Positions 26,263-36,186 of a stretch of DNA of 64,000 bases are shown in pieces; the stretch's first letter is position 1; each line of letters begins with the position of its first letter. Under the pieces are notes generated by a model that saw only the letters and a program-made list of their open reading frames with translations, was not told the DNA's origin and did no database searches. Where the stretch lies: the NCBI RefSeq assembly GCF_000355765.4, contig NZ_CP021106.3, positions 2,079,137 to 2,143,136 on the forward strand, written 5' to 3'. A program made the translations under genes and the position numbers. This DNA comes from Nitrosospira lacus (GTDB taxonomy: Bacteria > Pseudomonadota > Gammaproteobacteria > Burkholderiales > Nitrosomonadaceae).

Positions 26263-26770
26263 TCTGACCCCCCAGGAACGGTTGCAACCGGCGCTGCTTG
26301 ATCGCCTCGCCGATAATGAGCCGGACAAAAAACTGGAGTTGCGCGGGGAGCGCGTCATGACTAAAGCCCGATTGCGTGAGGCTGTCCTGCGCGATCTCGC
26401 ATGGTTGTTCAATACCACGAGACTGGGTAATAGCAAGGATTTCACCGGCTTTCCATTTGCCGAGCGCTCCGTCATTAATTTCGGTCTTCCGGCACTCTCC
26501 GGCGAAACTGCCTCCACACTGGATATCATCGAATTGGAGCATTCGATCAGGCAGGCGATAATCGACTTTGAGCCCCGCATTACGCCCTCCAGCCTGCAAG
26601 TTGAGGCGATGGTGAGTGATTTGCAGCTCGAACGTCACAACGTGATCAGCGTGCAGATTCGGGGGGATTTATGGGCATACCCGGTACCATTGGAATTGCT
26701 GCTGCGGACCGATGTGGATCTTGAGACGGGGCAGGTGGAAATTCGTGATCTGGGGCGGTCAGAGCTGTAA
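26255..26770 (+). CDS. tssE: T6SS baseplate protein TssE (gp25-like)
   Basis: 171 residues. LREAVLRDLAWLFNT, then LPALSGETASTLDIIELEHSIRQAIIDFEPRI and the EIRDL ending are those of the gp25/GpW-like TssE, which links baseplate wedges to the first sheath ring. Length and motifs are normal. It overlaps tagJ, so translation is coupled. Confidence 0.94.
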   Translation: MVDLTPQERLQPALLDRLADNEPDKKLELRGERVMTKARLREAVLRDLAWLFNTTRLGNSKDFTGFPFAERSVINFGLPALSGETASTLDIIELEHSIRQAIIDFEPRITPSSLQVEAMVSDLQLERHNVISVQIRGDLWAYPVPLELLLRTDVDLETGQVEIRDLGRSEL

Positions 26771-26918
26771 ATCCTGGCGGTGGATGCATGCCCTCCAGCT
26801 CTGGAGAAACAGGGGCGCATAGATGAAAGAATTCTTTGATTCCAATTCTCCCACTGGCTTCGGGATGTTGCGGTCAAAGCAAAGATTTTTATATTGCTGT
26901 TACTGTGAGCACCAATAA

Positions 26919-28793
26919 ATGGATCCCCGCCTGCTGCGCCATTACAATCGGGAACTCGCCTATATGCGCGAGATGGGTGCCGAATTTGCCGCGCAGTTTC
27001 CCAAGATTGCTGGCCGCCTTGGCATGGATGGCATTGAAGTCGCCGATCCATATGTCGAAAGACTCATGGAAGGCGTGGCGTTTCTGGCGGCGCGGGTGCA
27101 ACTCAAACTTGACGCCGAGTTTCCGCGTTTTACCCAGCGCCTGCTGGAGATTGTCTATCCTAATTATCTGGCACCCACCCCTGCGATGCTGGTCGCCCAG
27201 TTCCGCCCGCAACTCTCCGAAACCAATCTTGCGCAGGGGTTCCCCATTCCTTGCGGCAGTTCCATGCGCAGCCAGCTGGGAAAAAACGATACCACGGCGT
27301 GCGAGTTCCGCACGGCACAGGATATTACGCTTTGGCCGCTTGAAGTCACCCATGCGGAATACTTCACTTTTGCGCCGGATTTGCCGCTCAACAAATTGCC
27401 GCTGGCCAAACCTGTAAAGGGTGGAATTCGTCTCAGGATCAAGACCACCGCAGGGTTGAAATTCAATCAGGTGAGTCTCGATCGGCTGCGTATATTCTTG
27501 TCGGGTGGTGATGAGGTTGCCTACAAGCTGCATGAACTATGTCTAGGTGCGCCACTGGGCGTGGCGGTGGCCCCGGCGGTTCAGCCTTGGCCCTGGCATC
27601 AATTTCTGCCGGCGCACAACATTCAGCCGGTAGGATATGGTGATGAGCAAGCGCTTCTACCCGTCAGCCTGCGCGGCTTCCAGGGTTATCGGCTGTTGCA
27701 GGAATATTTTGCGTTTCCGCAGCGTTTCCTGTTTATCGATATAGATGGATTGGGAACAGCGGTACGAAAACATGCGGGGGATGAGCTGGAAATTGTCCTG
27801 TTGTTTTCGCGTGGTGATGCGGTGCTGGAGAACGTGGTCGATCAGGCGAATTTCTCCCTTTTTTGCACGCCTGCGATCAATCTCTTCCGCAAGCGTGCCG
27901 ACCGTATCCATCTCACCGATAATACATATGAATATCATGTTGTCGCGGATCGTACGCAGCCGATGGATTTCGAGATCTTCGAAGTCAGCAGCGTAACAGG
28001 ATACGGCGTAGGCAGTGACAGTGAACAGGTGTTTCTCCCATTCTATGCGGCCTATCATACTGAATCACAGGAGCGGCAGGCCTATTTTACCGTGCAGCGC
28101 GAGCCACGCCTGTTATCGTCCGGGCAAAAGCGTACCGGTACCCGGGCCAGTTATATTGGCAGCGAAGTTTTCCTTTCGCTGGTCGACCCTGAAGAGGCGC
28201 CTTACTCCGGGGATCTTCGGCAATTGGCGATCACCACGCTATGCACCAATCGCGATCTGCCCCTGCTGATGCCGCTGGGCGCGGGTAAGACGGATTTCAC
28301 CCTGGACAGTGCTGCGCCGCTGGAGACTATTCGCTGTGTCAAAGGGCCTTCCAAACCCTATTCGCCAATATGGAACGGAGGAATTGCCTGGCAATTCGTC
28401 AGCCATCTGTCGCTCAACTATCTTTCCCTGATGAATACCGGGGAGCGTGAAGGTGCGGCAGCGTTGCGCGAAATGCTGGAACTGTATGCCATGAGTTCCG
28501 AAGCGGCCATAAAAAAACAGATCGAAGGGGTTCGAAAGGTGTCGGTCAAACCCTTGGTGCGCCGGTTGCCCATGCCGGGTCCGATCACGTTCGGCCGTGG
28601 GCTGGAGGTTGAACTGCATCTGGAAGAGCTCGCTTTCCAAGGTGGCAGCGCATTCCTCTTCGGCAGCGTAATGGAGCAGTTTTTTGCCCGTCATGTTTCC
28701 CTCAATTCATTCACGGAGACCGTTCTTTCTTCTGTCGAGCGGGCTGAAATCATGCGCTGGAGGCCGCGATGCGGAGCACGCTCGATCCTATGA
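26919..28793 (+). CDS. tssF: T6SS baseplate protein TssF (ImpG/VasA)
   Basis: 624 residues. MDPRLLRHYNRELAYMREMG and FAAQFPKIAGRL with DPYVERLMEGVAFL are the universal TssF opening. The protein is full length and overlaps the tssG start by 25 bp. TssF forms a wedge complex with TssG and TssK in the baseplate. Confidence 0.96.
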   Translation: MDPRLLRHYNRELAYMREMGAEFAAQFPKIAGRLGMDGIEVADPYVERLMEGVAFLAARVQLKLDAEFPRFTQRLLEIVYPNYLAPTPAMLVAQFRPQLSETNLAQGFPIPCGSSMRSQLGKNDTTACEFRTAQDITLWPLEVTHAEYFTFAPDLPLNKLPLAKPVKGGIRLRIKTTAGLKFNQVSLDRLRIFLSGGDEVAYKLHELCLGAPLGVAVAPAVQPWPWHQFLPAHNIQPVGYGDEQALLPVSLRGFQGYRLLQEYFAFPQRFLFIDIDGLGTAVRKHAGDELEIVLLFSRGDAVLENVVDQANFSLFCTPAINLFRKRADRIHLTDNTYEYHVVADRTQPMDFEIFEVSSVTGYGVGSDSEQVFLPFYAAYHTESQERQAYFTVQREPRLLSSGQKRTGTRASYIGSEVFLSLVDPEEAPYSGDLRQLAITTLCTNRDLPLLMPLGAGKTDFTLDSAAPLETIRCVKGPSKPYSPIWNGGIAWQFVSHLSLNYLSLMNTGEREGAAALREMLELYAMSSEAAIKKQIEGVRKVSVKPLVRRLPMPGPITFGRGLEVELHLEELAFQGGSAFLFGSVMEQFFARHVSLNSFTETVLSSVERAEIMRWRPRCGARSIL

Positions 28794-29800
28794 CCTATTA
28801 CCAGGCCTTGGCGGATAAGCCTTTCAGCTTCGATTTTTTCCAGGCGTTGCGGCGCATCGAGTGCCTGCATCCAGACAAGCCGAGGCTGGGCACGGCGTTG
28901 CGGCCCGTTGACGAGGCCGTAAGGCTTGCTCAGGAGCCTTCGATGATATTTGCACCTTCTTCACTTTCATCGTTTTACCTGCCTGCCGACGGGCGATCGG
29001 GGCGGGTGGAGGTTCGTTTTTTTGGTCTTCTTGGACCCAACGGCCCGCTGCCCCTGCACCTCACGGAGTATGCCCGCGCGCGGCTGTTAAACGCGGGGGA
29101 TGCCACCTTCGTGCGTTTTCTGGATATGCTCAACCATCGCTTTCTGATGCTCTTCTATCGTGCTTGGGCACAAGCACGGCCGACGGTCAGTCTGGACAGG
29201 CCACGCGAGGATCGATTTACGGTTTATGTAGGTGCGCTCGGCGGTCTGGCTGGGAGCGGGATGCGTGGACGTGACGAGATCGGCGATTTCGCCAAGCTGT
29301 TCTTCGCCGGTTTGCTGGGCCGGCAGGTGCGCAACCGCGACGGAATCGTTGCACTGCTTGCATCCTACTTCCGCGTGCCGGTAGGGATAGACGAGTTCGC
29401 CGGCCACTGGATGCGGATCCCGGCGAGTGATCAAACCCGGCTATCCGTCGGCCATACCGGGGATGCAAGCGCGCAATTGGGGGTTGGGACTGTGCTTGGT
29501 GCTCGAATCTGGGATCGGCAGCATAAATTCAGAATCCGGCTGGGTCCGCTTGCTCTGAGCCAATACGAGAGCTTCCTGCCGGGCGGAAAGGCGATCGGAC
29601 GGCTTGTGGCCTGGGTACGACAATATTTTTGTTTTGAGTTGGAGTGGGATGTGCAGCTCATACTCGCACACGACGAAGTGCCAAAGGTCTGCCTGGGCCA
29701 GTTTGGACGGTTGGGCTGGACCACCTGGCTGGGCACCCGTTCGACCGCTACGGATGCAGCCGATTTGAAGCTGGATGCGGAGCGGCTGATTTCGCGGTAG
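28769..29800 (+). CDS. tssG: T6SS baseplate protein TssG (ImpH/VasB)
   Basis: 343 residues. FDFFQALRRIECLHPDKPRLG followed by FFGLLGPNGPLPLHLTEYAR is the diagnostic ImpH region. The C-terminal LGARIWDRQHKFRIRLGPL block is also present. TssG pairs with two TssF copies in the baseplate wedge. Coupled by overlap to tssF. Confidence 0.96.
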   Translation: MRSTLDPMTYYQALADKPFSFDFFQALRRIECLHPDKPRLGTALRPVDEAVRLAQEPSMIFAPSSLSSFYLPADGRSGRVEVRFFGLLGPNGPLPLHLTEYARARLLNAGDATFVRFLDMLNHRFLMLFYRAWAQARPTVSLDRPREDRFTVYVGALGGLAGSGMRGRDEIGDFAKLFFAGLLGRQVRNRDGIVALLASYFRVPVGIDEFAGHWMRIPASDQTRLSVGHTGDASAQLGVGTVLGARIWDRQHKFRIRLGPLALSQYESFLPGGKAIGRLVAWVRQYFCFELEWDVQLILAHDEVPKVCLGQFGRLGWTTWLGTRSTATDAADLKLDAERLISR

Positions 29801-29854
29801 TGCGAAATTGCCGGTCCAGGCCGACTAAGACAATAAAAGGGAAGGGGAGGCAGC

Positions 29855-32722
29855 ATGAGTGAAATCAGTCGTGTCGCGCTGTTCGGCAAGCTGAACAGCC
29901 TGGCCTACAAGGCAATCGAGGGTGCCACGGTCTTCTGCAAGCTGCGCGGCAACCCTTATGTCGAGCTGGAACACTGGCTGCAGCAGATCCTCGGTAATCA
30001 GGATTCGGACCTGCATCGCATCTTCAAGCATTTCGAACTGGATAACTCGCGCTTTGCCAAAGACATCACCGATGCACTCGACCGGCTACCGCGCGGCGCC
30101 ACGTCAATCTCCGATCTGTCGGAACATATTGAATACGCGGTTGAGCGTGGCTGGGTCTATGGCACGCTGATGTTCGGTGAAGGACAGGTGAGGACCGGTC
30201 ACCTTCTGGTTGGCATGCTCAAAACCTCCAGTTTGCGTAATGCGTTGTTCAACATCTCGCGCCAGTTCGAGCGTGTCCGCCCAGATACGCTGGCTGATGA
30301 GTTCACAAAAATTGTCGCTGGTTCGCCGGAAGAGCATTTACGCGCAACCGATGGCTCAGGTAGTGCGCCGGGGGAGGCGAGTGGCGCGATAGCACCAGCA
30401 CAGATGGGCAAGCAGGAGGCGCTGAAGAAGTTTTCGGTGGATCTGATCGCCAGAGCGCGCAAAGGCGAAATCGATCCCGTAACAGGCCGGGATGAGGAAA
30501 TCCGTCAGATCGTCGATATCCTCATGCGCCGCCGGCAGAACAACCCCATCCTTACCGGCGAAGCCGGGGTAGGCAAGACGGCGGTGGTGGAAGGTTTTGC
30601 GCTACGGATTGCGAAGGGCGATGTGCCGCCTCCCCTGAAGGATGTTTCGCTGCTTACGCTGGATATCGGTCTCTTGCAGGCGGGTGCCAGCATGAAGGGT
30701 GAATTCGAAAATCGTTTGCGGCAGGTAATCGACGAGGTTCAGGCATCTCCCAAGCCGATCATTCTCTTTATTGACGAAGCACACACGCTGATCGGTGCGG
30801 GCGGGCCTGCAGGCACGGGGGATGCGGCCAATTTGCTGAAACCTGCCCTTGCGCGCGGCACACTACGCACCATCGGCGCCACCACTTGGGCGGAGTACCG
30901 GAAATATTTCGAGAAAGACCCGGCGCTCACCCGCCGTTTCCAGGTTGTGCAGATACTTGAGCCGACAGAAGAGAAAGCTATCCTGATGGTGCGCGGTGTC
31001 GCCTCGACGCTGGAAAAACATCACCGCGTGCAATTGCTCGACGAGGCGCTGGAAGCAGCTGTCAAATTGTCGCACCGTTACATTCCCGCTCGCCAGTTGC
31101 CGGACAAGGCTGTGAGCCTGCTCGATACGACTTGCGCACGGGTGGCCATCAGCCAATATGCCACCCCGGCCGAGGTGGAGGATTGCCAGCGCCGTATGGA
31201 GGCGTTGCAGACGGAGCTGGAGATCATTGGCCGTGAAGAAGAGATCGGATTCGATGTTGGTGCAAGGCGGAGCGATGTGGAGCAGAAGCTAGCTGTGGAA
31301 AAAGAACGCTTGGCGGGTCTCGACGCACGCTGGCAGGAAGAAAAAGGGCTTGTCGATCGCATACTCGAATTGCGCGGTAAGCTGCGTGCGGGTGGCAAGC
31401 CCGTGGATGTGAAAGTGCCGGGTGCCACCCCCCCGAGTACGAACACGCCGGAAGTCCCCGCCATGAATCCCAACCCCAATCCCACGCCCCCGGCGCTGGA
31501 CAAGAAGTTGGAAGCCCCCGCGCAGGCGGCATCGCAAGACGCAGCACCCGTGATACCGCAACCCACCGGATCTGCGGAAGCCTCGGTACCCGCCACTCCG
31601 TCTGCGGATGAAGCCGGGCTGAGCGCGGAAGAGCGCCATAAGCTGCTGGCTGAGTTGCATGACCTCCAGACGAAACTGGATGCACTCCAGGGTGAGACCC
31701 CTCTCATCATGCCCACGGTGGATGCCCAGGTGGTCTCCTCGGTGGTTGCCGATTGGACCGGTATTCCGGTTGGCCGCATGGTGAAGAACGAGGTCGAGGC
31801 AGTACTCAAGCTTGCCGACACCTTGAATCAGCGAATCATAGGCCAGCGCCACGCTCTTGAAATGATCGCTAGGCGCATCCAGACTTCGCGCGCGAAGCTG
31901 GATAATCCCAACAAGCCGATTGGGGTATTCATGCTCTGCGGCCCTTCCGGCGTGGGCAAAACGGAAACCGCCTTGGCATTGGCCGAATCGCTCTACGGCG
32001 GCGAGCAGAACGTTATCACCATCAACATGAGCGAGTTCCAGGAAGCTCACACCGTTTCGACTTTGAAGGGCGCTCCACCGGGTTACGTTGGCTACGGTGA
32101 GGGCGGCGTTCTCACTGAGGCCGTGCGGCGGCGCCCATATAGCGTGGTGCTACTGGACGAAATGGAAAAGGCCCACCCGGACGTGCACGAAATCTTTTTC
32201 CAGGTATTCGACAAGGGTTGGATGGAAGACGGCGAAGGGCGCCACATCAACTTCAAAAACACCATTATTCTGCTCACCACCAATGTCGGCACCGATCTTA
32301 TCATGAGCATGTGTCGCGACCCCGAATTGATGCCCGACCCAGATTCACTCGGCAAGGCGCTGCGCGAGCCACTGCTGAAGGTGTTCCCGCCCGCGCTGCT
32401 GGGCCGGTTGGTGACAATTCCATACTATCCGCTGAATGACGAGATGATCGGCACCATCGCCCGGCTGCAACTGGGCCGAATCAAGAAACGTATCATGGAG
32501 AACCACAAAATTCCTTTCGCCTACGATGACGAGACAGTGAAACTCATCGTCAGCCGCTGCACGGAGCTGGAAAGTGGCGGGCGGATGATCGATGCCATTC
32601 TTACCAATACTGTGCTGCCACGCATCAGCGAGGAATTCCTCAAGCACATGGTTGAGGGCAGGCCGGTGACGCGGGTGCAGGTGAGCGTGAAGGATGGGGA
32701 GTTTGGATATGGGTTTGATTGA
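29855..32722 (+). CDS. clpV: T6SS sheath-recycling ATPase ClpV (TssH)
   Basis: 955 residues. A Clp N domain (1-150) is followed by AAA1 with Walker [14 protein letters not shown] and [12 protein letters not shown], a middle domain, then AAA2 with [11 protein letters not shown] and the [18 protein letters not shown] Walker B. ClpV extracts TssC from contracted sheaths. Unusually, residues about 520-590 form a Pro/Ala/Ser-rich insertion between the middle domain and AAA2, longer than in most ClpV proteins. GGAGG ribosome binding site; last core gene of this block. Confidence 0.96.
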   Translation: MSEISRVALFGKLNSLAYKAIEGATVFCKLRGNPYVELEHWLQQILGNQDSDLHRIFKHFELDNSRFAKDITDALDRLPRGATSISDLSEHIEYAVERGWVYGTLMFGEGQVRTGHLLVGMLKTSSLRNALFNISRQFERVRPDTLADEFTKIVAGSPEEHLRATDGSGSAPGEASGAIAPAQMGKQEALKKFSVDLIARARKGEIDPVTGRDEEIRQIVDILMRRRQNNPILTGEAGVGKTAVVEGFALRIAKGDVPPPLKDVSLLTLDIGLLQAGASMKGEFENRLRQVIDEVQASPKPIILFIDEAHTLIGAGGPAGTGDAANLLKPALARGTLRTIGATTWAEYRKYFEKDPALTRRFQVVQILEPTEEKAILMVRGVASTLEKHHRVQLLDEALEAAVKLSHRYIPARQLPDKAVSLLDTTCARVAISQYATPAEVEDCQRRMEALQTELEIIGREEEIGFDVGARRSDVEQKLAVEKERLAGLDARWQEEKGLVDRILELRGKLRAGGKPVDVKVPGATPPSTNTPEVPAMNPNPNPTPPALDKKLEAPAQAASQDAAPVIPQPTGSAEASVPATPSADEAGLSAEERHKLLAELHDLQTKLDALQGETPLIMPTVDAQVVSSVVADWTGIPVGRMVKNEVEAVLKLADTLNQRIIGQRHALEMIARRIQTSRAKLDNPNKPIGVFMLCGPSGVGKTETALALAESLYGGEQNVITINMSEFQEAHTVSTLKGAPPGYVGYGEGGVLTEAVRRRPYSVVLLDEMEKAHPDVHEIFFQVFDKGWMEDGEGRHINFKNTIILLTTNVGTDLIMSMCRDPELMPDPDSLGKALREPLLKVFPPALLGRLVTIPYYPLNDEMIGTIARLQLGRIKKRIMENHKIPFAYDDETVKLIVSRCTELESGGRMIDAILTNTVLPRISEEFLKHMVEGRPVTRVQVSVKDGEFGYGFD

Positions 32723-33032
32723 TTTTGGGGGAGCAAGCCGCCCCTTTCTCTTATTTTCAACGTCGCAATATTAAAAATTTATGGAGATGCAGTAATGGTA
32801 TATGAAGGAGAGATTCGTATTCGTGCGGATTTATCCTAAAAAACGCAGCTACTCGATTACATTCGCATGATTTGAGAGGAATCGATGGCTTTGGGGCGGT
32901 CCGAACCCGGCAAGGACATATTTGAGATGGTCGCAAACGAGGTTTCAGACGATCGGATTTTCAGTCTGCTACCCCAAACCCACCAGCTTTAGCTGGTTAT
33001 CGTTGAACTGCTCACAAAGGAGGAAAAAAATT
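32723..33032. other. Intergenic region after clpV
   Basis: 310 bases with no supported gene. A 35-codon frame beginning at 32885 exists without homology I recognise. The region becomes visibly richer in A and T towards the toxin-like pair that follows, suggesting an insertion boundary. Confidence 0.35.
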
Positions 33033-33503
33033 ATGAAAATGGATGATGCCACCATCAAACAATATCCAAAATTCCATTACTACGTTAGGGTTAACATGCC
33101 TGATGTTGCCAACGTCAAAGCGATAATCTCGCAAATTCGGAAATTATCCGGTGCTACGAGTCGGAACACGATTATGAACGCGTTGAAATGGGGAAAAAAT
33201 CCGGCGATAAAAGTAGTGCCCAATCTTGTATGTGCTGGTGTAAAAGCATATGGCTGCTATTCTTGGGGTTCTGATGAGTTACAAATAGATGAAGATTTGG
33301 TAAAAGATTTTGAGGCTGGGAAAGGAATTGTAAAGAATGCGTCTGGTAAACGAGTCTATTTAGTAGGAGCTACATTGTTACATGAATTGACGCATTGGGC
33401 TGATGCACAAGACGGGGGGGTGGATGATCCTGTGCCGGGAGATCCAACTAACGAAGAAGGCAATGCTTATGAAAAGGGTGTATATGGAAAAATATTACCA
33501 TAA
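33033..33503 (+). CDS. Putative metallopeptidase-type T6SS effector (HExxH)
   Basis: 156 residues from ATG 33033, preceded by AAAGGAGG; the longer frame from 32922 is unlikely. HELTH at about 117-121 is a zincin HExxH site with the hydrophobic VGATLLHELTHWAD context; downstream EEGNAYEKGVYG could supply the third metal ligand (Glu). This pattern fits small metallopeptidase toxin domains of polymorphic and T6SS toxins. There is no N-terminal loading domain, so it would travel as Hcp or VgrG cargo. The gene is more AT-rich than its neighbours. The overlapping downstream gene is the candidate immunity protein. Confidence 0.6.
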   Translation: MKMDDATIKQYPKFHYYVRVNMPDVANVKAIISQIRKLSGATSRNTIMNALKWGKNPAIKVVPNLVCAGVKAYGCYSWGSDELQIDEDLVKDFEAGKGIVKNASGKRVYLVGATLLHELTHWADAQDGGVDDPVPGDPTNEEGNAYEKGVYGKILP

Positions 33504-33888
33504 CATACTGAAAAATAAACTCAAAAACCCAATAGTAACGTTACTATTATTGATTTTTGTTTCTATAACCGAGTCCTCGGTCGCCAGTACGCTAAACCAA
33601 TGTGATGCTCAAGCAAAATTACCAAAACACTTATCTCACATCACCTTTAAAGGGAACGGTGATATTGGGTGCAATAATCCTATTATTATTGAAAATGCTA
33701 AAAATACGGCGGAAGGTATTGCTGCCGAAAAAATTTGGATCAAGACCTGTTACCCATCTTCACGAATCATAGTTAAGGTACTGAGTCATCGAGAAAATAA
33801 AATATACGAAATTATTGAAGTCACTCAAACAGATAACACTTCAAAGCAGGTGTGCTTTGATATTACGAAATTCTTTGGTTCTTGGTAG
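33484..33888 (+). CDS. Putative periplasmic immunity protein
   Basis: 134 residues from ATG 33484 (AAAGGG just upstream); an ATG at 33469 with a better-spaced AAGAAGG is an alternative. It has an N-terminal hydrophobic segment (NPIVTLLLLIFVSITESSVAS), a likely signal peptide, and a small mature domain with four Cys that could form two disulfides. It overlaps the metallopeptidase-like gene by 20 bp, the usual layout of toxin and immunity genes; a periplasmic immunity protein would imply a periplasmic target. AT-rich like its partner. No family recognised. Confidence 0.55.
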   Translation: MEKYYHNILKNKLKNPIVTLLLLIFVSITESSVASTLNQCDAQAKLPKHLSHITFKGNGDIGCNNPIIIENAKNTAEGIAAEKIWIKTCYPSSRIIVKVLSHRENKIYEIIEVTQTDNTSKQVCFDITKFFGSW

Positions 33889-33970
33889 CTCTCGGTAAAA
33901 ATGATCTGATAAGAAATATGTGGCTACCCGCTGAGTAAGTTTTCATGTTCAGTTTGATTTGGAGGCAGCT

Positions 33971-34130
33971 GTGAAGAAGCGTTTTAACAAAGAGCGGGTC
34001 ATTGATATTGGGCGAAGGCGGAACTGATGGTGGTTATCCATGACATTTGTCGCAAATACAATATTACTGAGCAGACGTGTTTCGTTTGTGTAAGAAATTG
34101 GCGACGGTATGTTGAATCGCTGGGGTGAGT
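33971..34130 (+). pseudogene. Remnant of IS3-family transposase OrfA
   Basis: In different frames the sequence reads KKRFNKERVI, then VVIHDICRKYNITEQTCF, then RNWRRYVESLG, matching the helix-turn-helix part of IS3-type OrfA (KLCRKHGISEATYYNWR-like). Frames are broken by indels and stops, and no OrfB or clear terminal inverted repeats are seen. It lies between the putative toxin pair and the GNAT gene and marks past insertion activity. Confidence 0.6.
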
Positions 34131-34249
34131 CGGCTCATTGGCAGTTATGAACTCAGCAGCCTGACAGAGATGATGCTACTACCACTGCCTCATGGTCAAT
34201 CATTAAGCCTGGGTCACGATCTTCCCTGGATTTTGTCGTCGATTAATGC

Positions 34250-34729
34250 TTGGAGTCCTCATTTTTGCCTGATCTCCTAGTTAAATTATACGATTTACCC
34301 GACAAGGAACCGAATTTAGGGAACGGTGGAAAACATTTCCGCCGTGCCATGGCCTATGAAAAGCATCAGATCGTCAATTGGGTTCGTGAGCATTTCAATA
34401 TGGGATGGGCGAGTGAATGCGACGTCGCATTCGCTAACCAGCCGATCTCGTGCCATATCGCGATAGAGGACGGCGCAATCCTGGGTTTTGCCTGTTACGA
34501 TAGCACCAGCCGTGGGATGTTTGGTCCCATTGGCGTGATTGACTCCGCACGCGGACAGGGCATCGGACGCGGCCTGTTACTTTCTAGTCTATACTCAATG
34601 ATGATTGCTGGTTATGCATATGCCGTGATAGGCGGGGCCAGTTCCTTGGAGTTCTATCAACGAGTTGTAAACGTCATTGAAATTCCGGATTCCAGTCCTG
34701 GGATTTACATCGACAGATTGGCCGAATAA
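34250..34729 (+). CDS. GNAT-family N-acetyltransferase
   Basis: 159 residues. The acetyl-CoA binding motif RGQGIGRGLLLSSL lies at about 102-115, preceded by the beta4 strand MFGPIGVIDSA and by WVREHFNMGWASECDVAF, typical of a specific small GNAT subgroup. The predicted start is TTG at 34250; the following LPDLLVKLYDLPD is conserved in that subgroup, which favours this upstream start over the ATG at 34348. Substrate unknown. It sits within the T6SS accessory block, perhaps by chance insertion. Confidence 0.8.
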   Translation: MESSFLPDLLVKLYDLPDKEPNLGNGGKHFRRAMAYEKHQIVNWVREHFNMGWASECDVAFANQPISCHIAIEDGAILGFACYDSTSRGMFGPIGVIDSARGQGIGRGLLLSSLYSMMIAGYAYAVIGGASSLEFYQRVVNVIEIPDSSPGIYIDRLAE

Positions 34730-34812
34730 AGAGCCGGCATGGATAGGGATATGACTTAAGCAAGAGAGTTTTATCTCTTTCTGATTCCTATCCTACGGAA
34801 AACCATATAGCG

Positions 34813-36186
34813 GTGTATACCTTTATGCATCCTGACGTTCAGAACGAAGTCGAGAGTGAGCGGGAGACCATTTCGGAGCTGAGTCTCCCCGATGCGCTAG
34901 CGCTTGCCTTGCAGATTCACCGTCGCGGGCACTTGACCGAGGCGGAAACCCTCTACCGGAAGGTTCTAGATATCGCACCGGACTCTGCGGATGCGCAACA
35001 CTTTCTAGGCGTACTCTTACATCAGGGGGGCGATAGCGACTTGGGGATCGAGCTTATCCGTAAATCCATTGCGTTAAATCCCTTCGAACCCAATTATTAC
35101 AACAATTTTGGCAACGTGCTGGTGGAAATGGAGCGGCTGGCCGAAGCTACTGATGCATATAAAAAAGTCATCGCACTGGCTCCCGATCATGCCAACGCCC
35201 ACAATAACCTCGGTGCCTTGTCGAAGGCTTTTGGGCGATTTGATGAAGCTGCCACAGCCTATCAGAAGGCGATCGAGTTAAATCCGGATCACGTCGATGC
35301 CCACAACAACATGGGCAAGCTGCTGTCGGCTCAAGGCAGAACCAAAGAGGCAATCGCCTGGTACTGCAAGGCGATCACCTTGATGCGTCACAATCCGGAT
35401 TCGCGAAAGCTGCTCGGCATCGCCTATTACACCTTGGGGCAGACGGAGAAAGCGGCTGAAGTCTACCGGCAATGGCTCGCTGAAGAACCGGAAAGTCCGG
35501 TGGCAAAACACATGCTATCAGCATGCTCGGGACAAAATGTACCTCCACGCGCTTCAGACGAGTATGTCGAATCCACCTTCGATCGTTTCGCCGACAGTTT
35601 CGATGCCAAGCTGGAAAAGCTTGCCTACCGTGCTCCTGATCTGATTGCCGAGGCGTTGGCCAGCGCTTGTGGAGTGCCCGAGAAACGCCTTATGGCTCTT
35701 GATGCAGGTTGCGGAACTGGCTTGTGCGGTCCCTTGATTGCTCCCTATGTTCGCCGACTGGTTGGCGTGGATTTGTCGTCAGGCATGCTTGCCAAGGCGC
35801 ATGGCAGGAATACCTACGATGAGTTGACGAGATCAGAATTAACCGCCTGGCTGCTTGATCATCCGTTGACCTATGATCTGATTGTTTCGGCGGACACCCT
35901 ATGCTACTTCGGGTCTCTTGCAGTTCCGCTTGTTGCAGCATATAGCGCGCTTAAGGAGGAGGGATTACTCATATTCACGGTCGAAGAGGCAACGGGTGAA
36001 ACCGAGCGGGACGGTTACCGCATAGAGCCTCACGGTAGATATAGTCATAGCCGGATGTACCTGAACCAAATGCTAACCGCCGCACGATTTTCGGTTTTTA
36101 TCATAGAGGCAGCAGTATTGCGGATGGAAGGAGGCAAGCCTGTAGACGGGATTGTTGTTGCCGCACGCAAAGGCAGCGAGGCGTAG
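34813..36186 (+). CDS. TPR-repeat methyltransferase
   Basis: 457 residues. About residues 25-230 hold five to six tetratricopeptide repeats (for example ADAQHFLGVLLHQGGDSDLGIELIRKSIALNP), then a class I SAM-dependent methyltransferase domain with motif I LDAGCGTGLCG near 296-306 and the acidic residue of GVDLSSGML. Such TPR-methyltransferases are widespread in proteobacteria with mostly unknown substrates. Start GTG 34813 or ATG 34825. No frameshift. It is immediately followed by the putative effector gene. Confidence 0.8.
   Translation: MYTFMHPDVQNEVESERETISELSLPDALALALQIHRRGHLTEAETLYRKVLDIAPDSADAQHFLGVLLHQGGDSDLGIELIRKSIALNPFEPNYYNNFGNVLVEMERLAEATDAYKKVIALAPDHANAHNNLGALSKAFGRFDEAATAYQKAIELNPDHVDAHNNMGKLLSAQGRTKEAIAWYCKAITLMRHNPDSRKLLGIAYYTLGQTEKAAEVYRQWLAEEPESPVAKHMLSACSGQNVPPRASDEYVESTFDRFADSFDAKLEKLAYRAPDLIAEALASACGVPEKRLMALDAGCGTGLCGPLIAPYVRRLVGVDLSSGMLAKAHGRNTYDELTRSELTAWLLDHPLTYDLIVSADTLCYFGSLAVPLVAAYSALKEEGLLIFTVEEATGETERDGYRIEPHGRYSHSRMYLNQMLTAARFSVFIIEAAVLRMEGGKPVDGIVVAARKGSEA

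Noticed and set aside
32885-32992. 35-codon frame upstream of the HExxH gene
   Set aside because: No ribosome binding site or similarity; composition ambiguous.
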